The notes under the pieces are model-generated. The model was not told the origin of the DNA and searched no databases. It saw only the letters and a list, made by a program, of their open reading frames with translations. The translations under genes were made by a program, and so were the position numbers. A stretch of 64,000 bases of DNA from Chrysomallon squamiferum (lineage: Eukaryota; Mollusca; Gastropoda; Neomphalida; Peltospiridae). Positions 32,729-46,300 of this stretch are shown here, in pieces (position 1 is the stretch's first letter; each line of letters begins with the position of its first letter). The stretch covers positions 20,752,910 through 20,816,909 of the forward strand of contig CM022667.1 in NCBI GenBank assembly GCA_012295275.1, read 5' to 3'.

Positions 32729-34906
32729 CAAACTCTTCCAGATATGCATGCTTTGACTATTGCCTTGCAGGACATTTCATGAAATTGATGAAATAAGCAG
32801 CTGACTTGCTTTTGACAATCTTAATGTGTGCAAAACATCCTTTATTGCCTCAGTTATGCTTGCTTTGTTTGCATTAGCTGACTTATATTGAATATTATAT
32901 CTTTAGGGTTTTTTCACGTATTATTATTAACATCTTCAAATCTTGTCTATCAGTCTGATCAAATATCGTTTTCAAGAACATGTTAGCCATGTGGACATGA
33001 ACTGTTAAAATTCCTTATGGAATTGCTTTTGTGTAAAATCAACATTGTGAAGACTGGCCCACTGGTTACTTAGATATTAGAATCTAAAGAATGGAAGCAA
33101 GGCCCATTTTGAGTACATATGTGACATTTCTGAATGCTCTAATTACAAAGGTTTTGATCCGATAAAAGTTTAAATTTTTATTCAGGCGCTTTACATCTGT
33201 CTGCTGTACTGGGTGACTTTATATGTGTAGAATAGAGAACTAAGAGCCATTGCTTTCTATTCTATAAAGGACAGTATATAATGTTTTAAAGTAATTAGTG
33301 GGGAGTAAGTGCTAGCAAGATAGATCAAGATGACTGGCTTCTACTGGAAGTTTCTGTTAGCGTTGACAATATATAGCAACTGCTGCCTGGAAGTTAAGGG
33401 GGAACTTTCTGAGATAGCAAAGTATTGCAAAGCATTGCAAAGCATTGAAAAATTGCTAGTGAAGATAAGATTTTTTTTTATATTTCATTTCACATTAAAT
33501 CAGTAATTAATTTAGGTTTATTGCTTTAATTTTAATATATCTATTAAAGAGGAATAATTAAAAGATGAGACAATAATTATATTGTATTTGTGGACTTTCA
33601 TTTATTTTGAATATGCTAGTGCACAATTTATTAAATGTCATGCATAACTTTAAGTAATAGTGGTTACAATTTATAATAATTTAATGGGGTTTGTATTAGT
33701 TTTCACATGGAAATATATTTAAAAGTAAACACAGCTGATACGTATTATTTGTGTTCAGGTGGCGACACCGGTCGTGGGGGGTAAGTGTTACTGACAGTAT
33801 TGCATATGTTTTATATTTATTTGTAACTGTAAAATAACATATGTGTTAGAAATTAGTGTAGACAGATTAGTAGGGTATTAGTATTGGTATGTCAGGTGTC
33901 CAAGTGCCAGAAACACTTTGATTATAAGTTTGTTGAATATATTTGTTTATAATTATTTTCTTTTTTATCTAAATATCAGGGGTTTTGTATCGGTTTGATG
34001 TTTTTTAGTTTTGTACAATTGTGATTTGTTTTATGAACATGGTCAGTGACCTTGAGTTGGAAACCGTCTTGTTATTCCTTAGATATATATTACGTATATA
34101 TATTATATCAACCTATCGGTCTCACGAGTTCCGCTTGCCTTGGTTCCCCCTCCCCCCGTTACACATATAAAAATACTTTTATGATGACATTGTCTATTGT
34201 ACTGGATGACTTTACATGTAAAATGGATTTTATGATGACGTTTTTTAAAACTTTAATGAAAATGTTGACTGTTATTGTTGAGAAGAATTATATTTGTGCA
34301 CAATTTTGTGTAGATCTTACAACATCTTCTCATCCCGATGAAAAACAAAAATAAGAAGAAGAAAAACAAATAATAAGTAATCAACGAAAAGAAAACAACA
34401 GAGCGTCTGAATAATGTGACTTTCTGTCAAGATATCATTCCGTAACATTAATGTATTAATAACGAATGAAACTTTGCCAAAATGAAGACTGGTTTCATAT
34501 GTATAAATACATGTAACAATATATGCGATTTCGTACATTTCCACTGAAGTGTGTAGACGATATAATTAAACATTAAAAAGAGAAAAAGAAAAAAATAATT
34601 TTCCACACTGCTTTAAAATAATCTAAAGGGATCAATGTGAATAATTCTGAACCTAGTTTTAAACTAAATATTTATAATTTGTGTTTTCACTGATAATTTG
34701 ATTTTGGAGGTTTTATTACTATATCTGCTTGAACAAAATTAATGATAAAGATATTTTTATCATCTTTATATCACTGTAATTCAGCTAGATGTAATAATAA
34801 TAATAATTAAAAAAAATACCTATTATAAATTTTCTCGATAATGACAAAGTAAAAACATTGATTCAGTTTATTATAAATCTTTTTTATTATTATTATTTTT
34901 TTATTT

Positions 34907-34954
<48 letters not shown>

Positions 34955-35847
34955 TAGAACTATTAGCCTATTCCAGAGTAGTTGACTGTGAATTTTCAAT
35001 TATCTCTCTTCATTTTATTTATTTTTATTTATTTATTTTTTTTATTAGTTACAGTTCGACCACTTTATTACCAAACGACCGTCCAGAGAGGTGAGTAAGT
35101 CAAAGTAATTTTAAATACATTTTTTCTAAGGTTAAGTAGCAATGACTTATATCTGTTCTGTTACATTCCATGAGATTAAAGATGAAGGATTTAGTAACGA
35201 TGATAATGATGAAATAATTAATTTTTTAGAACTCTACATAAGACTTCGATAGCTTTATTTTCAGTATAATCAATTTTAACAATTCGAACCAGTGTTTTCA
35301 CAACGCACACAAAACTGACAAAAGCTTTAAACACCCGTTTGATAACATAAAAATTGAAATAAATTTGCAAACTAATTAAAGTTTGTTCACTTTGGCGCTC
35401 ATTTATATTACGAGGAAGCAACATTATTTGTTTGCAGAGAATAAAAAAAATGTCAACATTTTCATTAAAACACGCATGCTACACGTAAGTAGACTTGTTG
35501 AACATAGAAACATTTATTAGTTAGTTTGAAACACAACATGATAAAAATAGCTGCACATTATCTGGCCTTGGGTGAAAACACTAAACAAAACTAATACGTT
35601 AATACAGATAATACGATACTGAAAATATTAAAGTTTAGGAATGATTGCCGTCAGCATTTTTCATAAACTGCAATCAAAACATGAAAGAGAACAGTGGACT
35701 CTTGGAAATGTTAACATTAAAAACACCTACTGGCAACTGTCTCCTGCTCTCTCCAGTAATTACATATTTACTGATACACTCACAACTAAGTTAAAACTAA
35801 TTTCTGTTAGGTAATGACATTTAAATTTTTGATATTTTTGTTGTGTC

Positions 35848-35889
<42 letters not shown>

Positions 35890-36225
35890 CTTCATTTCTT
35901 ATTTTATTTTATAATTAGTTTAATTTAAGTTTCATTATTGATAGGCTACACAAAAAGTTCAATCGATCAAATATAAAGTTAATACAAGTAGAAACTTATA
36001 ATCCGACAACAAGCCTTTGCTTCTATTTCAGTGAAATTGTTTAAACCACAGATTATTTTTAAAAACGACTCTTTATATCAATGTACAGCAAAATCTGAGG
36101 CTTTCGAAGCATGAATCCACGTAGAGCACACAAATTAATTATTTTATTATTATTACTTTTGCATTAAAGTAGCATCTGGAGGAGAAGATAATTAATTATC
36201 TGATGTTTTCACTGTATTATGAAGT
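31708..36225. other. Intergenic region between the Tigger and the UNC-93-like gene
   Basis: No gene is recognised. It contains (TTA)n at about 32107-32132, (AAT)n at about 32426-32464, a poly-T run at about 32700-32724, a (TA)n plus poly-T tract at about 34909-34953, and (TTA)n at about 35850-35887. A microexon-like splice-site pair near 33760-33783 was considered and rejected. Confidence 0.6.
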
Positions 36226-36586
36226 TTTATTATAATCACAGATTTTTGGAACTTTTTTTTTATGAAGATTATCTGTCGATTTAAAGTCGAGGACATATAA
36301 TTCTTTTACTGCATGTGTTGTGTTGTGGGTAGGCGGGGTGTCACAGCAATGAATAGATTATGTTTACGATCAGGGCCTATGAGAGGAGGGGGGTCCATCT
36401 GGTACTTTGTTCCGAGGCCCAAGAACTAAGAACTCCACAGCAACCATTCAACTTCCATTCCCCTCCCCCTGAATTTTGAGAAAACTCTTTGCCTGCCTCG
36501 GGGCCCCAAAGGGGTTTTGTACCGCCTTGCAAAATTTCTCGTGGAGGCGCTGTTTACAATATTAAAAGTATAGGTGATGAAATTTG
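36226..36586 (-). other. Probable 3' UTR of the UNC-93-like gene, with a GC-rich repeat-like block
   Basis: AATAAA on the minus strand at 36226-36231 lies about 355 bp past the stop codon. A markedly GC-richer block at about 36340-36550 (GGGGCCCC, CCCCTCCCCC) contrasts with its surroundings and resembles a dispersed mobile repeat, but I could not find its ends. Confidence 0.45.
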
Positions 36587-36995
36587 TTATGTTAGAGATT
36601 CGGATGACTGTGTGCTTTCAGCCAGATTCTGAGTAACAGGCAGTGTCGTTTCTATGGTGTCTGTCTCTGGAATGGTTGAGACCCTCGTCCTGGTGTCGCT
36701 AACAAGTAGCACTAAACCAAGGAAGCCAATCAAGTGAAGCCCGAGAGCGGCAAATAATGACGTCATGAAATCTTCAGCAATTACAGACATCATAAAGCTG
36801 ATTTCCATTCCGATCCCGTTGAGGACACGGAGACCAATTAAAGCAGCCTCTTTCTGATGGGGCAAGAATCTTGGTACAGCCGCTAAAAACAACAACAACA
36901 ATAATAATAATAATAATAATATACACACAGATACATACATACATACATAAGAAAGCTAAATTAATTTAATATTTTATAATATTATGCCCAGATAT

Positions 36996-37035
<40 letters not shown>

Positions 37036-40000
37036 ATTAGTTCTATTTTATTACTTGAAAATGTGTTTTTATTTATTTATTTTTCAAAGAGATGATGATC
37101 GTAAAAAATGATCCCTGACATTCAGTGATTGTTACTAGAAAATGTTTTCATATTAAACATATTAAATGAAAATATTAAAAAATAAATAAATAAATAAATA
37201 AATAAATTAATTAATTAATAAATAAGTAAATAAATAAATAAATAAAATTTTAAAAAAAGATCCAATTAACTGATCTGAAAAAAGATTAAAAAAAAAAAAC
37301 CAATGTAATTTATCGTCAGGAGGTTTTGTTAATTTTTTTTGTTTTGTTTTTTTAAATCTTTTTTTCACGAACTAACATCTTTCATTTCAGTATTTTTCTT
37401 ACAGGAGCAAAAGAACTTGTAATTTCATGCAACATGTGTGGGATTATAAATGAGAGTAATAAAGAAAATAATTAAACAAGGTCTATGAAGAAAGAAATTA
37501 AAGTCTGTTCAAAACAACAAGTGAATTTCAAATTAAACAGCTCCCTAGACGAATGGATTTAATTTAGGACACCTTGAAGTTGGCATTGAAGTATTCCATC
37601 TGCAATTCCCCAGACAGCAAGATAAATTAAAATAATTGGTGCCTGGTTAGGCTCGGGTACCCAGACAAACGCCATGATGAGAACTGCCGAGTTAAGCAAG
37701 AAACCTAAAAAATAAAATAAAGAAAATTACGTTAAATGTTGTCTTTGGTGGTGGTTTTGTGAAACAGGTGAAAGTGAGTCGCTTATTTACATGATTAATA
37801 TCTCAAATTCTGAGAAGAAACTGTCTCAGATCGAGCATGAGGGAGAGAGAGAAAAAGACAGGGATACAGAGAGACAGAAAGTGAGAAAACGAAGAGAGGA
37901 AAACTGCACAGAAATATTTAATATGTCTCACAAATGTGAATTCAGTTAATTTTCAGATGTTTTATGTTTGCAAGAAAGCTAATAATATAAAAGAGAAAAA
38001 TCATGGTAATTTACTTGTATTATCCTCTTAATTGTTGTAAAACCTTAAAACTAACCAAAAGAAAATCCTTTTTTTTGTTGCGAATTCCATCTTAAATGAT
38101 TAAAAAAAAAAAAAGAAGATTTCTATGTCTATTTGTCTTAATACTGACAAATGGCGTTGATATTTAGCAATTTAATTATAAACACCGGAAATAGAAAACT
38201 ATTATAGGACAAAAAAAACGAACAAGAAGGAAAAAGGTTTGTCATTTAGGAAAATCAGTTACGCTAAAACTAATTTATATAAAACACTGCTTATAGTGAT
38301 TAATTATAAAGAACTATCATTTATACATGTAATATATACAAATATTTACTTGCATTAAACATAAAAAAAATATATAATAAAAAGTTTCAGAACTGTACAT
38401 ACATCTCTATTCAGTTTAACCTTAAAACAAAAGATATTTTAATCTTTTAAAGTGATATTTGAAAAAGAAATTTCTATCACAAATTATTTTTTAAAGGAAA
38501 TGCAAATACGTATTTCTTTGCTATCGGAAGTACTTTAAAAGACCTTTAAAAGTCTGATATAAAAATAAAAATAGAAAAAGGTATAACACTATTACAGGAG
38601 AGAAGATGAAGAAATCTACCGAGGTCAATCAACCGATATTCCTTAAAATAAGAAAATAGATCCTTCCATCTTCATTAGTGTCACAGACCAAACGTACAAA
38701 TCGATTAGTGGCCACGTTATAGTTGGAAACACAATTAAAATGTCTTTCGTCTTGTACGTAAGTCTGGCTGTACACGATGTTAACAAACTTGTAACTACAA
38801 ATGTTGATGTTCAGAAACAGATAACCCTGAATCGTCACAAAATTACCAATAAGAACATTTAACTAGATAAATATATGTAAGTCACATATCTTCTGTTATT
38901 TAACAACTGTGTTATATTCCTAAGGAGTACTGACAAATTTATATCGTTATAATTATCAGTGAAACCTTTCTTAATTATTCACAACCACTGAAATGAGAGA
39001 ATAAAAATAATAATGATGATGATGATGATGATGATGATGATAATAATAATAATAATAATTAAAAAATAATAATAATTATGTACTTATGGAATTTTGTACA
39101 TTCAGATTTAATGTTAACATGAAAAATCTTACTTTCAGGAAAATAAAATAAAAATTAACAATGGTCAAAACAAGACAGTAATAGTTAGAAGTGTATATAC
39201 TGCCAAACAGGGCAAAGCATATCACTATACTTAAACGTCCAAGTAAATGCGTTTAGCAATTACAGAACAAACTGAACACCGTTGGGATCACGGTGACTTT
39301 AAGCCATATTTGTGAGTTTTCAAAATATCTTGATCCAATAACAAAATTTTAATGTTTCCTTTACTGTATTCTTTTACTCTGTCTATTATTAAGAAGGGTT
39401 GCACTCTTATGGGCGTTTGCTGCCAGTCTTCTCATTCAGTTTCCGTATTAGCTTAAAACCTGTCGCCATTTGGTAAAAAAATAAAAATATATATATATAT
39501 ATATATATGTGTGTTTATAAACAAGTCTGGAGTACGCTGTAATCATGAACTTAAAATCATCTCTATCTCTCCGCCGTAATTCTCTTTTTATAATTTATAA
39601 TTTTATTCAAAGAAAAACAATTAAGCAGTTCCACTTTTATCTTATCCTAGTCCAATTAAAGCGTACAGAAAATCATTTTCCATTTTGTATGTAATGTGAA
39701 AAACCCGTTTTCTTCACTGTGTGTGCACGTGACACGTGTGTGATATCTTCACTGTGTGTGCACATGACAGGTGTGTGATTTCTTCACTGTGTGTGCACGT
39801 GACAGGTATGCGTTTTCTTCACTGTGTGTGCACGTGACACGTGTGTGATATCTTCACTGTGTGTGCACGTGACACGTGTGTGATATCTTCACTGTGTGTA
39901 CACGTGACAGGTATGCGATTTCTTCACTGTGTGTGCGCGTGACAGGTATGCGTTTTCTTCACTGTGTGTGCGCGTGACAGGTGTGTGATTCCTTCACTGT

Positions 40001-40354
40001 GTGTGCACGTGACAGGTATGTGATATCTTCACTGTGTGTGCACGTGACAGGTATGTGATATCTTCACTGTGTGGGCGCGTGACAGGTGTGTGATTCCTTC
40101 ACTGAGTGTGCACATGACAGGTATGTGATTTCTTCACTGAGTGTGCACATGACAGGTATGTGATTTCTTCACTGTGTTTGCACATGACAGGTATGTGATT
40201 TCTTCACTGTGTGTGCACGTGACAGTTATGTGACAGAAGCCGTCCTGCGCCGCGGCGGGATGTCGAGTTTCTTTTTGTGAAGCGTTTTTGCTTTTCTTGA
40301 AGAGGATTCCCTCATTGGCGTTATACGTTCGTGATTTTTTTATTTTTTTTTTTA

Positions 40355-40390
<36 letters not shown>

Positions 40391-43300
40391 CATGTTTGCA
40401 AAAACAACAAATATCATGATATAGTATTCATTTTGAGCTTCATCACCGTATTCATTTCTTGACATGTGATCTTTGATAAACAAAGGAGAATAAACAGGCA
40501 ACTTTATCATTTCAAAATGATCTTCGTGCGACAAAGTTATTTTGGATTTTAAATCATATACAAGTCACAAATTATGCTCACAAGCTTACCGAATTTCACA
40601 TATTTCATTACAAACATCTGGCTTGACAGGTACTTCATTTTGGGTAGCAAAATGTTGGGTGTCCTCGGCAAATGACGCGGCCGTAGCGATTGCTGTTGTT
40701 GCCGATGTCTGAAAAGTTCGACATTCAGTTTATTTTATTTGATGTAGTAACTGTGGCATAATATTCCAGTTTTAGATATTTTCTTTCTGATAAAGATGTT
40801 GACAAGAAGACTATTTTAACAAGTTCGATTTTTATGAATTTTTTATATCTATATAATAAAATCATTGGGCAAATTAACGCTAATTAATGGTATTAAATGA
40901 TTAAAAAATATAAAAATTAAAATAAAAAGTTAAAAAGAATAATAAAAATGTTAGCAGTATGCTTGAAAATATAAAGGCCTCTACAATTCACCAGTCTTAT
41001 AAAATGATATTTTTGTATACTGGTTTAATTTCTATTGAGAATTACATAATTAAGGCTTAAGGTATATTTGGGATAATTAGTGTAGTTAATTAATTAAAAT
41101 TCATGATTGTTAGCAACATGCTTAAAAATAGCTCTAGGACTTATTTAAAGCTTCATTTTGATATGTAATCACGTATACTGGTTTAAATCTGTATTAAATA
41201 TTCAATGATTATGTTGCCAAATGAAGGAAATGAATCATGATTCTGAAGGGAAAATACTGGCACATTTGATTCAGATAAAAATTCATATCAGTGCTATCAA
41301 AATATTTTGTGTCATTATAATATACTTTTTCTGCTGTTTCTGATGATATCTAATTTTTTTAGAATGTGATATTTTTTGAAATTTTGTCACATATCTACTC
41401 ATGTAAATGGCTCATGCTAAATTAAAAATTAAGTAGCAAATTCTCTGAAACAAAATTATAAAAGTATTTTGTATTTTTTTCAAAATTTAAAACTTGAATT
41501 TACTTTGACATATATTATTTGTTTCTAATTAGATTTCTTATTCAAAAGCAGAATTAATAAATAAATGTTTAATTATAACCCACTGACGACCTAAAAAAAA
41601 AAATAATAATACAAAAAAAATAAATAAAAACAAGAGGAAACAAGAAAAATAAAAGACGAAAAAAGTAAGGCAAATAAATCCGATATAATTTTATAAAGCA
41701 AATCTTTAATTTGTTTAAAATAATGCTGTAGCCTGTGATGATTGTGTTGTTTTCAGTTCTTGTCTCAACTCTGTTAATCATCGATTCAAGTAAGCGATAA
41801 AAGTGCAGTTTCTGCTGGGAACACGTAAAACGAGTTTTCATTCAACTTCGACATCGCCAGTGATTTTACAAAACGTAATTGATGTGCCTCCAGTTCAGTA
41901 ATAACCATTAACAAGGTAAGCAATTAATTCTTCCTTCACGGGGTTCACTTTTCTCTAACGTTTTAAGGGTCACTTCCTGACACTGTAAAGATCATTTCCG
42001 GTATGTTTTAAACCTTACAAATCAGTGTGTCAACAAGCAATTTAAATCAGCTAACTTTGATGAAAAATATCCTCTTCCTCACTTAAGACCTTTTAAGAAA
42101 TTCTTTTTCTTTTAACAACTGAGTGCATTCGAACAGAAAAAAAAAAGGTTTTAAACTATAGAAAAAGGAGGTAGTCTAACACAAAATAGGTTATATATTT
42201 TATAAAATGAAGCACTCACTAAATATTAAAAAGTGAAAGGCATTTTTTCAAATAAAAATATATTTACTTTCTACTTCTACATTTCAATACTAATTAATTA
42301 ATTAAATACTATTATTATTTTTATTTTTTTTTTCTTCTTTTTCATTATTTAACTGGTTGAGAACGAACGCACATGCAGTCAAAGCATATTGAACTGGAGA
42401 CGTTATTTTGAAACTGTTTTCTTTAAATCTCAGTAGCTTTAGACTATTTGAACCTGCTTTCGGGATATATAGATGTAACCGCTCAGATTGTTTGACGTGT
42501 AATACATGGACTTCTTGACAGTATACAAATTCTAATTTTATAGGTACACATAATGCGACGATGTTTTTGTTGTCGATGACAATAACGATAATTCATTGAT
42601 TATCTCAGCATTGTTTTCTCCTTCACTGACCAGTGAACACACGTCTGAATGCTACAATAAGTAGATAATAGCATTCCTTTAGAGCTGTCCAGTCACATCA
42701 ACATAACAATTTCTAAAAACTAACTAAAATATCCGGAAAGAAAAGGTTAGAGGCAATGAAATCAATTTTGTTGTACGCTTTTGACGTTGGTGTCTTGAAA
42801 AGCAATCAACGTGTTGATGTTTGACTGATATAGAAAGACCCAGCAGTGCTACGAGTCAAACGGAATAGGAATTCTAGGAGGTAGTATTAAATGCAGCTCG
42901 ATCTAATCTACCCTTCTCGTAACTCAATTTGGCGGTTCACTACGACAGTGTTAATCAAGGTCTTGTCAACAAAATTACAAAAATCTCTCTGATTAAGAAG
43001 AGCGACGTGAATAATAAAGAGGCCAACCAACACTGTAGATTTTTCCACACGTACAAAGATATGTAGATGACAAAAACCAGACAGAGTCACTTCATTAATA
43101 CTGAATAGATGTTCACGTGTTTGTGTCAAAATACATTCCTCTTAAATTGCATTAGAAGTAGAAAAAGGCGAATATACAATAACAAATTGTAAATAAATGT
43201 ACTTAAATTTGTCGGGTTTACCCGAGCTGGTTATTATCGTTTGTTATTGTAGACAAAAGTGGGAATTACAGAAATCCACATCGACCGCAGGCACTATTAT

Positions 43301-46300
43301 CTTTTCTTAGAATCTCCAGTAAACCCGATAACATTTCTTAAATCAAAACACATAATATCATGATTAGTATTCTGTAGTGAAGTCATTAAATAAAATTTTA
43401 TTAAGATGATTATTACTACTGCAGCGACTGCTATTATGAACAATATAAATACTAGAAAATAACAATAAAAATTATTGTGCTGGTATCATGAAGGTACATA
43501 CAATTACAAGATTACAAAAAAAATGTTGGGCTGTAAGAAAGAAAATGAATGTTTAATAAAAAGAAAGTATTAATGTATGTTAAAGAACAGCGTTCAGTAA
43601 TGTACCTGTTTAACTCTCTAATCTGCTTTTAACAAAGTTCTTAATCTAGACAATCAAATCTGAGATCAGCATACAACTATTTCAAAAATAGCAAACATAA
43701 TAACAGTTATAGGCGTTCTTTATCATTATTTTTATCATTTGGTTATTACTTTAAATTCACGAATCCATGGATTTCGAGACGAAATTGTGGTGATTTTAAA
43801 AATAAATAAAAGAATAATTGTAGGTTTATCTATCATAAGGTAATTTTGTTTCACATGTATGTGAAAAATCGTATTTAATTTGTTTGACAAAAATGCTGAA
43901 ATAAGATATGTGAGGAATAATAATAATAATAATAATAATAACAATAACAATAACAATAACAATAATAACAATAATAACAATAATAATAATAATAATAATA
44001 ATAATATTAATATTAATAATAATAATAATAGTAATAGTAATAGTAATAATAATAATAATAGTAATAATAATAATAACAATAATAATAATAATAAAAATAA
44101 TAATTAAGTCCAGTACGATACTGTGGAGTTACGATGGTTTAAGATTACTTTGTCATCAGTACTCAATCGATATTTCGTCAAAGGAAGAATTTAACCAATT
44201 GAGTTTAACACCTTTGTCAATTTCTAGTTTTACACCTTGTTGGCTCAAGAATCACATACAATGAAGATAAACTGAACTTGTGTTTAAATCAAGGTAGGAA
44301 TTTTCCATAATTTGATTTCTTCTATGCTTTTATAATGTTTTTCATTATTGTAATTGTTGTTGTTTGTTTGTTTGTTTATTAGTTTGTCTTTTTCTCTGAT
44401 TCAATTTCTGCAATTTTTTGGAAGGCGAAATTAAAAAAAAATATATATATATATATTAAAAAAAAGTTTCTCTAACAGTTAAATTATATATAAGATAATG
44501 ATTAATTCAGTTAGTAAAGTTCCAGAAAATAATGGTAACACAAATAACAAAATAGTAATGCTATCATAACAAGAACATTGTCTAAGATAAATTTAGCTGG
44601 ACACAGAAAACTGTCCTAAAACAGAGAATTACAAACTAAACAGTGACTGCTTCGTATTGATGTATGATGCAGAAAAACTGTTACAAACAAAACAGTGACT
44701 GCTTCGTATTGATGTATGATGCAGAAAAACTGTTACAAACAAAACAGTGACTGCTTCGTATTGATGTATGATGCAGAAAAACTGTTACAAACAAAACAGT
44801 GACTGCTTCGTATTGATGTATGATGCAGAAAAACTGTTACAAACAAAACAGTGACTGCTTCGTATTGATGTATGATGCAGAAAAACTGTTACAAACAAAC
44901 TGAAGTCATTTTTTTCTTCTTCTTTTATTGTTGTTATTGATCTGCGTCAAGTCAAGATATCTAACATGTCAGTGATTATTTGAAATTTAATAACAATTGT
45001 TAATAAACTCCAACTTTAACTTTTTCTACTAGAAGACAGAGAAACAAGATGGAGCAGTTTTCTGCCAGCCGCCTCAGAGTGGGAGAAATAAGTAATCTTA
45101 TCAGTGAGATGTGAAGAAATTGCATTTCGCGCTCTCCAGAATCGAATTTTCCCGTCTTTTGTTGATTCCATTATTCACTATTACCATTCTAAAAATGGGA
45201 ATCTCTGACTTGTAAATAACTTTATGCGTATTTCTGTTTGTAATTAGATACATTTCTAAATAATTATATTCATTTCTGATTACATTATCATTACTTTGTT
45301 ACTGTTAAACTTTAATTAAATACTTCAAGCAAGGTTATTTATAATTAGACTATAAATAACTTCGTTGTATACATTTTTATGTTGTTTATAATTTTATATA
45401 ATTAAATGCTATGAAATATATTTTATGCTGAGTTCATCTTTAATTGTCACTATTAATTAATTTGTAATTTATCTGTTCAGCTAAATTTCTTGAGGTGTGT
45501 TTGAGTTATTAGCATGTTGTGACGTGTTAAATTCAAATATTCTACTATTCAGTGGATAGTGTTTTGTTCCAAAGCTTGTTTCATGGCTGGTTTAACAAAA
45601 TAGTAATAATAATAACAATAATAATAATAATACTAATAATAATAACAGTAATAATAACAGTAATAGTAATAATAAAAATAATAGTAACAGTAATAATAAC
45701 AATAATAGTAATAATAACAGTAATAATAATAATAATAGTAATAAAAGATTTATAACAACGTAATAACCATGATATCGTAAAAGAAATATTAATTTTTTTT
45801 TACTGCTAACCATCTTTATCGTCAAGACAATTTATAATTATTAGGCTTGTTGAAAAGATATCTATCACCATTTTAATTTGTAATTAGATAAGCTTGCTTA
45901 AAAAAAGTTATAGCTATGTTAGTTTGTAACTAGATGCTAAATAATATTTTTCCAGAGTTAATGTGTAACTAGATGCCACTGTTATGAAATAACTTTACTT
46001 GATGAACCGCTGCCCAGTTTGAGGTCAAGTGACAGACAATCCGATTACTTTAAAGTTATTCTCGACTGTGAAAGTTGTAACAGAGACTAATTACTTTGTG
46101 GATACAGCTCTATCTCAGTTTAAAAATGGATACATTCTGAAAGCATATAACATTTTATTTTATTTCGGTGAAAAGTGAGAGTGTTGAGGAAAACAAATTT
46201 AAAAGAAAAAGAAAAGCAGCATTTTAGTTAAATTAATTTGTTATAGATAAAAAAAAAGTTTTATTTCTATTGTTTTCGTTTGTTTGTTATTTATTTATTT

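Noticed and set aside
33760-33783. Microexon between TTCAG and GTAAGT
   Set aside because: The splice-site pair is good, but the 20-odd bases have no supporting exons on either side, so chance is more likely.
39711-40235. CRISPR-like array reading of the regular repeats
   Set aside because: Units are directly adjacent with no unique spacers; it is an ordinary minisatellite in an animal intron.
42908-43129. 73-codon minus-strand frame in UNC-93-like intron 2
   Set aside because: Exons 2 and 3 join perfectly without it and it has no recognised motif.
43735-44107. Poly-Leu and poly-Asn open frames on opposite strands
   Set aside because: Both are readings of the AAT/AAC trinucleotide repeat; there are no other protein features.
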